Source: Notospermus geniculatus (Eukaryota; Nemertea; Pilidiophora; Heteronemertea; Lineidae). Taken from it: DNA of 64,000 bases. This document shows positions 1 to 13,600 of the stretch, in pieces. The stretch covers positions 484,836-548,835 of the forward strand of contig NMRB01000014.1 of NCBI GenBank assembly GCA_002633025.1. Direction: 5' to 3'. Each line of letters opens with the position of its first letter. Position 1 is the stretch's first letter. The position numbers were made by a program, and so were the translations under genes. The notes under the pieces were generated by a model that saw only the letters and a program-made list of their open reading frames with translations, ran no database searches and was not told where the DNA came from.

Positions 1-1265
1 AATGTTTCTAGCACAGTGCGCCCCCTCTTTTCTGAAATTGGATCCACCCCTGGCACTGCTTGATGCCATAGGCCTATCTCTTGTGAGGCATGGCCGGATT
101 CTCCGCAGACAATGCATACAGCTTCATGAACTGGCATTGAATATGCAGTATTGATCAATTTCTCATTAGTCCTTATGAATGCTTCCTATGGTCTCAAAAG
201 CCGGTGAGGTAGCCCAGATTTGTAAAGGCTAGCTACCCGGTACTCACAAGGCGACTCCTACCAGTACCGGTGAGAAACCATTTTGTGCCTTCATAAATCA
301 GACAAATATTGGTAAAATGATGGGAAACTATTTAGTTTCATTAAGGAAAGGCATGCAAGGTGAGTTATGAAACCTTCAGCAATATTCTAACCATTCTCAT
401 CCATCACGTAACCCTGTGGCAGAGGAGTTGGACAGTTAATATCTTCGATGACTGCACTAATGCATTTTCCCCAATGCTATTATTCTTTTTCCCCAATGCT
501 ATAATTCTATTTCCAATACCGGATTGGAATTTCGCATTCTGTATGTTGTTTATTTAATCTACATTAATGCCACAGGTTATGCTACATAGTTACCTTGATT
601 GACCTGTAAAAATGGATGCATTAAGGAAGGAATTTCCAGGTGTAGGGATCATTACTGCAAACACTTTCCAAGAAATCTTGCCCCATAAGCCAGTGATCTG
701 AAACCTGTTGGGATTTGTTTCATGAGGACTAAATATTTATTAACCCTTGAAAGTACGAGGGCAGAAATATTTATCCATCGTATGTAATCATATGAAATAG
801 ACAAAATTTGTTTTTGAGGTCTCTACCATTGTATTTGGATCTGATTATGCCTGCCATTCAACTCCAAAGGGACTCGAGCTACTTTCATCTCATGTTTATT
901 GTTGGCAAATATTTCTGGTGTTTGCCAGATGTCTAGTCTGCAACCCTGCTGCGATACATAGCGTTAGTCTTGTTTTGATAATCAGATACGGATCCTTACT
1001 GTTTACACCATAACAAAGGTACGTTTTTAGCCTAGAAACCTCCAGGCACGAAAGCACTTGTAGAACTCTCTGCATTTCAAGTATCTAGAACATGTCGAAA
1101 GATCAGACAGACTTCTCTGCTTTAATGTATAATGGTTACTTTTTTAATTCCATGCATTCCTTTAAACGATATTGTGTTTCAGGAAGGGAGTGCTGGTTTT
1201 ACCTTGAACATTCATTGCATAGTTGCTGCCAGCATTATGCTATACACCTTTTGCAAAATACAACT
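1..1265. other. noncoding stretch, nothing recognised
   Basis: No open frame here resembles a known protein and I see no exon with good splice sites. Composition is AT-rich. The segment lies downstream of the last ADAMTS exon that I can identify, so it could hold further 3' exons of that gene that I did not recognise. Confidence 0.4.
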
Positions 1266-3336
1266 TATGTAGAAAATTAGCTGTGTCATGTTTTCCCTGG
1301 ATACCATGTTGCACTGAGGAAAAAAATCATGAGGACGCTGATGTGGAGTAGTGTTGTTTGTATAAAAGCATGCATTGGTAAGAGTTTGAGTCAACGTTAA
1401 TCAAACTCAAAGCGTGTGCATAATGCATTACAGTTTCTACACAAATTGGGCCAAAGTTAGGTTGAATCAGAGTAAACCAACTGATGAGGGGTTAAAAATT
1501 TGATGAGATTCAGCCCCACATGCCTGAATATTTGGTACATGCAAGATATGTGCAACTACGAATACATCTAGTATAAAATCCGAAAATATGAGTAGTGATG
1601 ATGTGTGGGCTGCAGATAATAAGGCATCCTTTGATGCTAAGTGCATATATTGCTTGCTTAAGTGCATTTACTTTGTATTGAGTATCTTCATGTATATCTG
1701 TTGTTGTTATCCTTGTGATCTCGTGATTTTCAATTATTTGTCTCATCTGGGTGCCTTATGGGTCCTCTCAAAAACTGGTCTTTTCCAATTTTTATTTAGG
1801 CAGTGTATTGCATTTTTGTTGTGTAGCAAATAGAGTATCCCTTGGGCCAGACCCAAAAATATGTCTGTTTGCTGTAACCCTACCCTGCCCAAACAGCTTG
1901 GGTAGGTAGGTAGGCATATATATTTTTTTAGTTGGAGGTGGAAAAAAAATCAGCAATTTCCACAAAAAAAACCAAAAAACAAATGTTTCAAAACAGTGCC
2001 TTTCGGGGTTTATGACGTATTGGCATTCAGACCAAAGGCAGTTTTGACGTGTAAAAAGTTTGAGGTCGGCATATTTCGTCATTGCCCGGTTGGCAAATCG
2101 GGTCCTTTGGGGCATAAAAAAACATATTGGCTTTTACCTCTATAAAAACTTGGGTTGGTGCCTTCGTCGGTCGTGTTACGGCAAACAGACATATTTTTGG
2201 GTCTGGCCCTGATGTAGGCTTATAATCACAGTCTAAAGATGCTAAGGTTTTTATGGTGTACCGGGTACTTGTTAGAAATTCACAGTATTGCATTTATGGA
2301 TGTGATAACCATTGGTGTGTTCATGAGACCTTGCATTTCATTCAGAAGTATGCTGTGTATGCGTGACAACTAATTTTGCATCTTTTCTATTAGCGTAGCA
2401 TGAAATGGGCTGACGGCTGCAAAAATCTTCCCCACAAGTTTCCTATGAGGATGGTGAATCATTTTCACCATGGTATTCTGCTAAATATGTAGAAAATTAG
2501 CTGTGTCATGTTTTCCCTGGATACCATGTTGCACTGAGGAAAAAAATCATGAGGACGCTGATGTGGAGTAGTGTTGTTTAAAAGCATGCATTGGTAAGAG
2601 TTTGAGTCAATGTTAATCAAACTCAAAATGTGTGCATAATGCATTACAGTTTCTACACAAATTGGGCCAAAGTTAGGTTGAATCAGAGTAAACCAACTGA
2701 TGTGGGGTCAAAAATTTGATGAGATTCAGCCCCACATGCCTGAATATTTGGTACATGCAAGATATGTGCAACTACGAATACATCTAGTATCAAATCCGAA
2801 AATATGAGTAGTGATGATGTGTGGGCTGCAGATGATAAGGCATCCTTTGATGCTGAGTGCATATATTGCTTGCTTAAGTGCATTTACTTTGTATTGAGTA
2901 TCTTCATGTATATCTGTTGTTGTTAATCCTTGTGATCTCGTGATTTTCAATTATTTGTCTCATCTGGGTGCCTTGTGGGTCCTCTCAAAAACTGTCTTTT
3001 CCAATTTTTATTTAGCCAGTGTATTGCATTTTTGTTGTGTAGCAAATAGAGTATCCCTTGATGTAGGCTTATAATCACAGTCCATAGATGCTAAGGTTTT
3101 TATGGTGTACCGGGTACTTGTTAGAAATTGACAGTATTGCATTTATGGATGTGATAACCATTGGTGTGTTCATGAGACCTTGCATTTCATTCAGAAGTAT
3201 GCTGTGTATGCGTGACAACTAATTTTGCATCTTTTCTATTAGCGTAGCATGAAATGGGCTGATGGCTGCAAAAATCTTTCTCACAAGTTTCCTAGGAGGA
3301 TGGTGAATCATTTTCACCATGGTATTCTGCTAAATT
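1266..3336. repeat. tandem duplication, two copies of a ~0.85 kb unit
   Basis: Copy 1 spans about 1266-2485 and copy 2 about 2486-3336. Both begin with TATGTAGAAAATTAGCTG and end with CACCATGGTATTCTGCTAAA. They are nearly identical apart from scattered substitutions and small indels, except that copy 1 carries a 366 bp insertion (1844-2209). The short ORFs inside are parallel in both copies but are interrupted and resemble nothing known, so I treat the unit as noncoding. Confidence 0.9.
1844..2209. mobile_element. MITE with GGGCCAGACCC termini, present in only one duplicate
   Basis: The element starts GGGCCAGACCCAAAAATATG and ends with its exact complement, with about 29 bp of perfect terminal inverted repeat and imperfect subterminal pairing beyond that. 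The tandem sister copy (around 3051-3066) lacks it and shows the intact empty site CCCTTGATGTAGG. This places the insertion after the duplication and gives only a 1-2 bp target duplication (T or TG). It has no coding capacity and is therefore a non-autonomous DNA element. Confidence 0.85.
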
Positions 3337-3620
3337 GCCCAAACAAGGCCTTCTGTTGGGTTTTTTCCTGCGGATCTGACTCTCCCCGCGCCATCTTCTG
3401 TAAGTCTTTAGAAGTGTTGGTACTGGTATCATATCTGTACTCAAATGCGCCGTAGTACCGGTACTTTGTATTTCTTTATAGAGTAAAACAACTGTCATGT
3501 GATCTTTCTTATAAAACTATGACAGTGTCATTGCTGTTTCATAATAAAAGACTGTCAATCTACTCGCTATTGACTTGTGCTGCCATCTAGTTTTGTGGTA
3601 TGGAACTGAATTTCTCTCAC

Positions 3621-4667
3621 CTGAGATTGAAGCAGTCCTGAGTATTACAATCCCGGCTCTCAGCAGCTGGTTTGCTCTTTGCATCACAGTCGCTTAGATT
3701 CGCTTGCTCATTTCGATATTGGTCAATACACACGTAGATTTAAGAAGGAAACAACAGAGTATGGATGGTAGGTTAGAAGTTTATTCACACTCCCACTGAG
3801 GTTCTTCTTTGCACTATTGAGTCTCTGCTGTTAGAGTAAAGCTAAAGACACATAGATGCGGTTTGTGCTCCGGTGCGGCAACGGTAGGGGTGTTTTTAAA
3901 GTTGACTGACCCGGCTGAATGATGGGTCGAGCAGCATTGGGTCTAAAGTCACCATTAGTCACCACCTCGGCTTCAAAAGAATTCAGTGATTGGAGTATTC
4001 AGAACTTGCGAAGAACGTTGTGGTCATTCAATGGATGTACCTACCATATCCACATGTCTTACTGCAGTCTGTCCATCCCCTCGTGTCCCACACGTATCTT
4101 TCGAAGCTAAAATCCTTCTTGTCATTGAAAGATGCTGAGGCACCGAAGCCTACTTCTAGGGGAAGGGTGTACTCAAACTTGATGTTGGGACGAGCCAGGG
4201 AACCCACTGGGTATAACTGAATGATGATACACAGATACGTAGATTTTATTTTTTGTTGGTGGTGAACGATACTTGAATGTTGGCCATCATAGCTTTCATC
4301 ACTTTTGCAACTCATCGTAGCAATGGACTGAGTCCCAACTGCATATACCAGTAGTTGAAGTCTTGGCCTAAAGAGTTGCACTTCTCGCAGTCTTAGAATA
4401 GGAGACCACAAGGGCAATCCCAACAATATTTGAGTCTTCCAAAAGATTAGTTGGCAGGACTGCTTTGGCGCCGTTCGTCATTTATTGGTAAAAAAATACT
4501 TACCATGACCATGACCTGTGTGGCGAGAGGCCCACTGGACGTGATCGTTTCCCTGCGGTGTTCGTTCTCGTAGAAGAACCGGACACCCTTGTGTATCACT
4601 TCTGTTGACTTTCCTGGCCTCCGGTTACCGCCCAAGAGAAACTCCCGCATATCACGCACTTTCAGCG
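3621..4667 (-). CDS. ADAMTS spacer and partial second TSP1 exons
   Basis: Exon 4667-4504 (starting [14 protein letters not shown], ending QVMVM) and exon 4216-4045 ([12 protein letters not shown], then [13 protein letters not shown]) encode the spacer and the start of a second TSP1 repeat. A third piece, about 3735-3621, reads [29 protein letters not shown], the second half of a TSP1 repeat, and ends at a GTGAGA donor. I cannot find an AG acceptor for this last piece: an in-frame TAA lies just upstream and no AG occurs between. About 25 spacer residues expected between exons 6600 and 4667 are also not found, although the phases would allow direct joining. Confidence 0.75.
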
Positions 4668-7600
4668 CTAAAAAATCGGAAAAAAAGGTGAAACCAAGCA
4701 CTAGATTCTGAATGGTAATCTTTGGCAGTTGCCATTATAAAATCGTGTCTAGATCCGTTAAGCCAACCGCGTTTTGTTGGGCTGTAGCCCCGAAGAACTA
4801 TCAACTTTGGGGAGAAGTGTAGCCTATTCCCAATATCATGATCTCTTGCTAGACCCGCCCCTCCCCCGTAGGGGTCCGCCGCCATATTGGATTTGAATTA
4901 CAAACACGCGGGATGCAAGATGGCGACCGCTGGCCGCCGAAAACACCTGTTGCGATGTTTCTGAAGTTGCCTGTGTGAATTTTGAGGCTGATCTTGCCCT
5001 CTTCTGCCTCGTATCATGTAATAAATATCATAGGTACAACATAAGAGTGAAATTAAGCCATTTGTATCGTGTTTTCGGCAGTATTCCGGCGTATTTCGGT
5101 GTATTCCGGTCTTCTTATGAACCGCCCCCGTAGTGGCGCCGCGCGAAAGAGCGTCGGCCGCAGCATTTGCTTTGCCTGGCGGCATAGGCCTTACGACTGA
5201 TTGGTAAAATTCTCACCTAGAAAATGTGGGGATTCATCACTTTCCTCTATTTTGATATGTCTTGCACCTCGTGGGAGCAATAAAACGTGTGTATAAGCTG
5301 AAGAAAAGAGCAGAATACTGTTGAAGAAAATGACTCTGACAGTGTTCCATGCAGACGATCAATGATCGATGGATCAAACTGCATCGCGCGTACCAACAAA
5401 GCAACGGGCCGGAACTTTCCGCCCTTGTTGCGCGTCATTGCTGAAAACATTTTAGGTTTTGGCTGAGGGACATTCAGAACTACAGTGCCCTCTGGAAATC
5501 GCGCAGTGAGAGCGAGTATCGCTGTCCTGCTGTGCGTTCGCGCCTAAATGACTGCGCTCAACGTTGTTTTCAAGCTTTCAGCTCGGAGGCCAACGCGCCA
5601 ACACTCGGCCAGCGAAGGAAATCTTCCAAGGCCGGCCGGTTAAGCCTAGGTCACAAATCCACCGGGCCCCGTACGATTTTCCCCACACAGCGGCTTGCTG
5701 TGGATTGTTGAGACTGAAACACGGATCTAAGATGAATTATGCCGAAAGCAGTGCCATATAGCGCCGTAACTGGGGTTCAGGTACAAGTTTCGGCCTTCAT
5801 CTGCAACGATTTGAGTGACCGAATCACTCCCCTAAAGGCCCTCCCGTGATGTACCCAATCCTTGGCATGTTATACTGTAGGCTATTTGCCACGAAGCTTG
5901 TCATTCAAGAGAAAGCGTTGATGCAGTAAGTGCGCCAATAAGCTACCGCTTTACTGTTGATGTCAACTGCAGCTGAAATCTTGATCCGACGAATTGTCAT
6001 ATACGGATAAGCTGTTATTTATACAAAGAACATAAAGAATTCTTGTATAAAGCTCTGAAAATGGTTATTTACAAAAATGGTAGAAAAAGCGTAAAGTGGG
6101 CATAGAAGAACGGGTATACAAAGCATCGTATAGCGGGAGGAAATGATGTTAGTTGTGGGTTTGGCGAGAATTCTGTATTCGGTGTAATGGAGGGGTTGAA
6201 ACGCAAGGGTATTGCCTTTCATGCAGTTGATATTGATGGTATTTGCAGGAATAAGCAAAGCCAACATGAACTTGACCTACTTCTTGGCTTTCTGCTGGAC
6301 CCTAATATTCAACATAAGAGAATAGAATGTTAACGATCTACACAAGAAACAATCGGGGAACTGCTATTCGTGATGCTAAATCAAAATCGTTTTAATCAAT
6401 TAGTTTTTGTCCTTTCATGATTCTGTTACCACGTACAACCCTAAAAGCTATACTATAGCGATGTACGTCGGTATCAATGGAAAGACTTCCATCCGCCCTT
6501 TCTCAGGCCAGCCTAAAATTTGACGGTCCTCTCGGAAATCCTTTGATGAGCTGCGGGCGCAGCGCCCCAATGGAGAGACTGCTGATGGACGTTACTTACT
6601 TATTGACGGTTGTTTGTCATAAACGCCACTGATTGTCGTACATTTAGAGTTGTCACCGTTACATACGCCGCACCGGTCGTCTTCCTTGTCAGAGTCGAGG
6701 ACGCCGTCACAACCAACTTTCTGTGTAGAACGGGAGACATTGGTGAGTTTAAGAAACCAAACGTTAACGCTAACGATAACGCTAATTGCGTCAAAATGAC
6801 GTCACCCCCAGAAGAACTGCAACAGATTTATTCGATGTGACGTCAAAATGATGTCATTAACGTTAGCGTTAACGTTAACGTACGGTTTCTTAAACTCACT
6901 ATTGTTATTAACGTTATAAAATGAGCGAAGGAATTCAATGGCCAAAGGTGGCTGAGACCGGTAGACAGGGACCCAGAAATAGCTGATAGTGGTGGATATA
7001 CTTCTTGGAGGCTGCCTGAGGCAGGACGTTTGTTACGTTTGCTCTCGGACCTCTGCTGTCGTAGCCTGTTGATGATGCCAACCATACGGCACTACATCTC
7101 TTACCACGCTCAAGCAAGAGAAACGGAAACACGTACCGCACATTTACCCTTGACACAAACATTGTGCTTGTTTTCATAATCACAAGGAGTCCCGTCTATC
7201 AGAGGTTGGCCGGTCACCAAGATATCCTTAGTGTTTTTCGAGATGCACATGAGTTCACATCTTTGTGACTCTGGAAAAAGTAACCAATCGTCAAACAAGA
7301 TTTTGAAGACGGATATTATTTGCTCAGCAGCTGAATTCGTGATGAAAAACGACTTCTTGAAACTGACCGAGCTATTTGAAACAACGAAGATAAACGGGAG
7401 GCAAATGGTCCCAACGCGAACCTACTGTATTCACTGACGTATGGTAACCAGGTATGCAGACGGCCACCACGGTAGACATCGGGATCGAAGGCGCTGCACT
7501 GGGCTGCTCGAAGATCGGTTCCCGGGGGACACACCTAAGACGGTAAAAATGTCTGTTAGACTCTCCAAATTATACTCTCAAACACGGCAATCCAATATAC

Positions 7601-10600
7601 AAATGGTGAAAAGTTTGTATATACTATTTTGTTAAAGGCGCACGTAAATGAAGTGTTAATCATAACTGTGGACGAGATTCCCTTACGTCACGAGCAGGAC
7701 CACGATTCGTCATCAGCCCGAGGTCGAAGCATCTCCATAACGGAGTGAGTATACGAGAGAATATTGCACCTAGAACAATGTGCTCACCACTTGATTGCAG
7801 AGTTGAAACTCTCCTCGATGGCCGCTGCAGTCTCTGCCATTATTGACGGGACTGAAATAAGATTCTGTACACTTTATGCCCCTTTTCACCATGGTTTCGA
7901 AGATGTCGAGCGGGTTTCATTGGCCATCCACATCGACCACGCCCCAGGAATCAGACCGTCTTAGCCAGCAGTGAAGTCTGTTGCCCGTTGAAAACCGCTC
8001 AGGACAACTACTAACCAGGCCTGAATTCAAAGAAAAACTGGACGATCCTTGCACACTTCGGCTTCTCGACTGCTCAAAGGCGTTCGATACAGTTCAAAGG
8101 CGTTCGATACAGTTCAAACATTTGGAGAATGACACATCAGCTCACCTCGGATTGGTGCATGATCGCGTCCTGAACTGCACTCCATTTCCACATGTCCGCG
8201 AACATTCGGTCCATGGTGACCAGTTGCTCCAGCCACCATCTACTGGTGGTATGTCTGGCTTATGTTGGCAGATACCATCCATGCACCACTGAAATCATAC
8301 AGCATGCAGTTATTGCCAGTTACTCCAAAACCTCACTAGCATCATAGATACAAGAATTTCGTAGTAAGATCTGAAATCCGATCGAGTCCAATCGACTCAA
8401 AATGTGGTCACCAAAGGTCATTTTGCTACCCCCTCCACGGTGGCGCCTGTGGTGGTGAGAATAATCAACCTAATCCCGTGTGGGATCAAACGATGTGGTT
8501 TAAGGAGTTGTTTGACTCACATTGTAAGGTCCACAGGGGGTTCCATCCAAAGGTGGCGACTTCTTCGTCTTGCACATCATCTCATTTCCTGGAGTGCTGC
8601 ACCAAAGTTGGTCACACATTGGCAAAGGAAACTGAAAAGAGATGAAAGTACATGTACGTCAGACACTGATGGTCGCGGTAGGTCTAACTGTATGGCATGT
8701 CTATAATATACTCACAGCTTTGCATTTCGTGAACCCATCTCCGAATTCCTGTCGACACTGCTGGTCAGGATACCAATTTTCTCCGTATGGCTTCTCATAC
8801 TCTGGAAAGCTTGCATCGAAGGGACTGTCTCTGAGGCAGATGTAGTGCCTGAAACCAAAGAGGCAAAGTGAGAAATCCGCCGGGGTATGGAGGATACTTA
8901 GATGGTACCGTTTATGACGACTGACTCGGCTTGCGAAACTTTGATCGCTCACCATCGTTCCAAGGAGGCATCAGGTTCTTGGTGAGCTGGCATTCAGACA
9001 TTCTCACCACTAAAATCAGCACACGTTTAACATTGTTCAATTTTGCCCCCGATTTTTCGCCCATTTCCTCTCACGACATATTGACTACTGATGCATATTC
9101 AAATCATTTGGGGTCAAAGCGTTTCCCGAACAAAGAAATTTGAATTATTTCACTGGCTTCGAGTTTTTTGTACGATTTTTTGAGAAATTTTCGAGGTTAT
9201 TTTCGAGAACGCCTTCTGATTGGTCATATTGAATCACATGATCTTAGCTGCACACTATGCTTCAGTAAAAATGGCCGCCATCCTTTTCATCACTTGAGAA
9301 GTTCGACACGCTGTGATGCCATGACTAACCCTTCATCATGCAGAGGTACCAAACTTCAACTCATTCTTTTAAGTGTAGCAAAAGTTTCCATGCCTAGTTG
9401 ATAACTAAGGGATTCAAATACGTAGATTCGAACAGTCCTGGCGGTGTGTACACTCGCGAGCACCGGAGTACACCGTATACATGTACACCGATGGTGTTCA
9501 TGCATGCAAGCCTGGTTCTTCTGGCCATCGATGGTGGCGCTGACTGATATTCACAATGCCCCTCGGTAGGCCTAACACCAGCGAACCATTATTGCCGTTA
9601 GGCTTTTTCTGTCTATAGACTACTCATCGATGAGTCGAGTGTTGTACGTTTTCTTGCTTTCTTACTCTATCATGTCTTCAAGGATTGCTGCTGAGCAATG
9701 TGACCAGTAGTGGGTGTCAAACGTGGACTGAACAAGCGGGGCCATGATGCGGCCATCAGTCGGATCTCCACCACCGCAGTTGTTTCCCTGTCCGTCGTGC
9801 ATCATACCAAACCTGGAGAATGGTTGCAAAATAAGAGGTTATCGGCAGTAACACGCAAACACTGGATGGAAAATGGGTGCAATAAAACGCTCAAAGCATT
9901 GTGGATTGAGGAAACTTTGAGACATCACTGCTTCTGAGCGATCAGATTTACAGCTGGGGCGGAGCATCAGTCATTACATGGAGTCGGAGCATTCGTAGAT
10001 CTCACAAGAGCCTGGTTGCCGTATTTTCGGCGGATGGGAGGCGTATACAGGCCGAGAGATGCATTCTCCCTGCAATTTCTGAGTCAACCAAAGACGTCCT
10101 TACACATGGCCTATCTCGTGTGCGATGACAAAGGCAGACGTCAGTCCCTCGTCCCTGTTTACTGAACAACTCCGGATTGGATTGCACATTCCCGTAACTG
10201 GGGCGTAACCTGTGAATAAGAAGAAGCCATATTGAAATCACTGAGGACAATCACCAAAGCCATAAGTGACAAGAAAACGTATCTTATTAATGCCATTGAC
10301 AGGCTGATAGGTGATCAATGCTAGTGACAGGCTGGTTGGTGCAAGAATGCTGCAGCGACCCCGTATGGACATCGGGAGAGCATCCAGCCTTGTCCATTGA
10401 AATAACTCGTCAAATAGTGAAATTTGAACTATTTGGACAAGATACTCGTTAACACTGAACGATACTCTTCCACAAGGCCTAACGTAACCGGACTTACCCG
10501 CAGGACCAATATTCTCTTTGGTGATAAAAATGGCAAAGTCATACTCAAAGGTGATCGGTTCACCTTTTGGTCGATGATTGAACAGGATGCTGTTCGTCCA

Positions 10601-13600
10601 CACACAGAAAAGGTCCAGGGTAGCCTTGGCGTTCCCGGGTACGATGAAAAGTTCAGCCTGAAAAAGGAACTCATGCTTTGTATCGATGTACTTCAAAAGG
10701 CCAGCGAAAGAGGAAATGGCCAGAGGTGACAAGAATCCAAAGACGATGGTATATACCCATATCAGAAATGATTATGACGGTGTGAAATATTTGTTGTTAT
10801 TTCGGATTGACATGGCTATTCCTTGAAGATAAACCAGAAATGCCTGTGAGGGGAGGAGTCTCATCGACAAAATGGACCATTTCTTTGTAAATCCTCTTTT
10901 GCGTATCCATAGTCAACTGCAAAAAAATGCTGTAAATGTGTCAACAATGAAACAGGTGAAGTTCGAAGAGTGACAAACGATTAGGAAGTGACTTACACCA
11001 CTAACTACTAAGGGTGCGTGGTTTGGGTGATTTTATGGAGAATTGGTGATGGTGGTGGTGCGGGGAAGGGCTAAAGTACGTACACGTTGATGGTGAAGGA
11101 CAGGTAAATATACCGCAGTTTCATATCAAGAGGTCAATTCATTAACGTGAAGCATTGAATGCCAACTTCAAGGATCAGGCCGACCCCAACCAATTGAGTG
11201 TCACGGTTGACGATTTCATTGTGTGGCAACAATGACTGTAGGCGAAGCTATTGGTTCGTTGTACTTTAAAGTGAAGTTGACGACGAGCGCGGAGGGGTTA
11301 AGACCTGATGATCAACAGGCATGCACGCCGATGGGTAATTAACGGCAATAGTTATTCCAAGGGACGGAGCCTTGTTAATATGTATTGTTAAGTGACCTCT
11401 TCGATGTGAAAGTACATGTATATACGGCATTGGAGGAATATTATATTCAGTGATACTGCGATGAATTTTGACAGTGAATGACGAAGTAGAAAATGAAGAA
11501 TTGGAAATAAGGGGTCGATTCCGATGATTGATGACCGGATGACAGGAGGGAACAAGACGGGTGGTGCATAGCATCAGGAGTTCCTGTGGGATGTTGTCCA
11601 TCAGGGATGAAAGTCAAAAGCCTTGACCTGATCGCCTTATTAATTTTTGATATCATTTAGTAACAAGGTGCAACTAACTAAGTAACAAGCATTACTGACA
11701 GATTTGTGCATTGGTTCATTCGCAAGTCGTACCTTAAACATACTGTTCTTTTAAAGAGGAAAAAGTAAAAGCAAGAAAAAAATGGATTAAAAACTGAACA
11801 ACAAGGTACAATCGCTATTGCGAGTGAAGATTTCGGTAGCGTTGCCTCTATTTCGCAAGTTACCATTCGTTCCAACGAAAGCCGAAGTAGCGATAGTGCA
11901 TTCACGACGTACTGGCATGTAGGCACAACGAAGCATAGCTACTGAGATCAACGACCATTCGGACTGGTATGAAATTATGGAAAATTTACAGAAGCAATCC
12001 AGACCACGGATTCCAATGAGAGGCAGGGTCCAGCGATTGGAAACGACTTCGTCATAATGTGTGCTTCGTCCCCATCGTCGAAATCTTTGATACATTAGTT
12101 TGGCAAGTACCAAGACGTCATCGTATCGAAGCTTTACGAAAGAATCAAGGAAATAGTGGCCAACCTACCTCTTTCTGGGTGAGGTAGACTATCTTGGTCA
12201 GTACGATGTTGATCACATGTCCAAGGGTCGGATGGTGATACACTTCATCAACCTGACAATAAGACGAGGAAAGACTTTTTTGAAGTGGAGATACAGGGTA
12301 CGGCAAACAGTGAAAGCCACTTGTCCCTTCTTGTCTATGGCAAGGGTTCTAGAACCAACGTTGAGACACCAAGGCTATAGTTTCTACAGCAGAATCATTC
12401 GTCAGTATCAGATGAAGTAGACTGACCAGAGGGCGCTGAACTACTTACGATGTTCATGAGTGTGATTAGATACTCCTCTACTCTGTCTATGCCATGGAAT
12501 TTCCGAAGATTGCCGTCCACCACCAGCACCACTTCAAGATTGTATCGGTGAGGTCCGTCATGCCGCTTCTGACGAACCCTACGAGGTTCTGCTGTGTGCA
12601 GCGCCGTCAACATTTGGTGATACGAAATGACGTCCTCTATCAAGAAAAAATGGTAAGTAACATTTGGCGGTACCTTTATGACTTATTCATTTTCTTGAGT
12701 TTTTTTGTTCATATGGTCAAATTGCCGACACAAGTTGCTTCTTACCGCATTTTAGAGCTTGACCTTGAAAAGGTAAATGCTGATAGTGAAGTAAAGGGAG
12801 CATGCAGCATATGAAGTAACGAAGAGGACATTCGCACCAATGGTAGCTGAATGTTTCTTTTTGGCAATGTGCGGTACTTTACCTTCGGTGACGTCAGATA
12901 AGCGCGATCTCCTCGCGGCACCTCTCATTTCTCCCTCTGGATAGATGGTATGACGCTGTTGACCTCCGCTGGCTCCATCCAACGGCTCTATGAAGTAGCC
13001 CGTCGTGTCGGTCTCGATCAAGCCTTGCTGTTCAAAGGAAGATGAGGTTCAGTGGTGGACGAATGGGGTGAAAGTCGAAAAGTTTGAAACAGACTTGTTC
13101 ACCAATTCCAAACTGGTAAACAAGTCTGTTTCAAACTTTGCTGCACAGGACTGATATTTAACCCTTGGTGGTTGAAGATGGCAACAGCCAACACAGATGA
13201 GGAACTTACTTTACTGCGACATTTTATCATTTTCTGTTTCATGAAAGTTGCTTCAAAACTCGATGTTTATGTATACTTTGGCATGGGTAAGATGCTCAGG
13301 AATTGGGGGAAAAGTCTTTGAAAAGTTTTTAAAACAGTCATTGAAAGTCATTAAATTCATTGTGGTCTTGAGACTACTAACCCTGAAACACCGTGATGCC
13401 GAACTGCATCACGGTGGCAAACAGTGCCTTTGTTTGTACATTGTATTCTCAAACGATTAAGAGGGTCACGAGGCCTTGAAAACGTACCAGACCATGGCAG
13501 CTACTGACAGCAACCCTGGAACCTCTCATTCCTCGTATACTCCCCTTGTAGAAGCAATCATCGCGTATGCGGCGCCCTATCATTGTGTCATTCTCCCAAG

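Noticed and set aside
1092-3498. Short ORFs repeated in both tandem copies (for example minus-strand frames starting near 1667 and 2883)
   Set aside because: Parallel ORFs follow trivially from duplication. They are short, overlap each other in several frames and resemble no protein.
4028-4426. 132-aa minus-strand ORF taken as a single gene
   Set aside because: Only 4216-4045 is coding, as an ADAMTS exon; the rest reads through an intron past a good acceptor.
6019-6267. Minus-strand frame with [10 protein letters not shown] as the missing ADAMTS spacer exon
   Set aside because: It loosely resembles the IPxGAxxI spacer strand, but its phase and end do not join to exon 4667 and the rest does not match.
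10238-10732. 164-aa minus-strand ORF as one protein
   Set aside because: The middle (10657-10498) is an ADAMTS catalytic exon with canonical sites; both ends are intron read-through.
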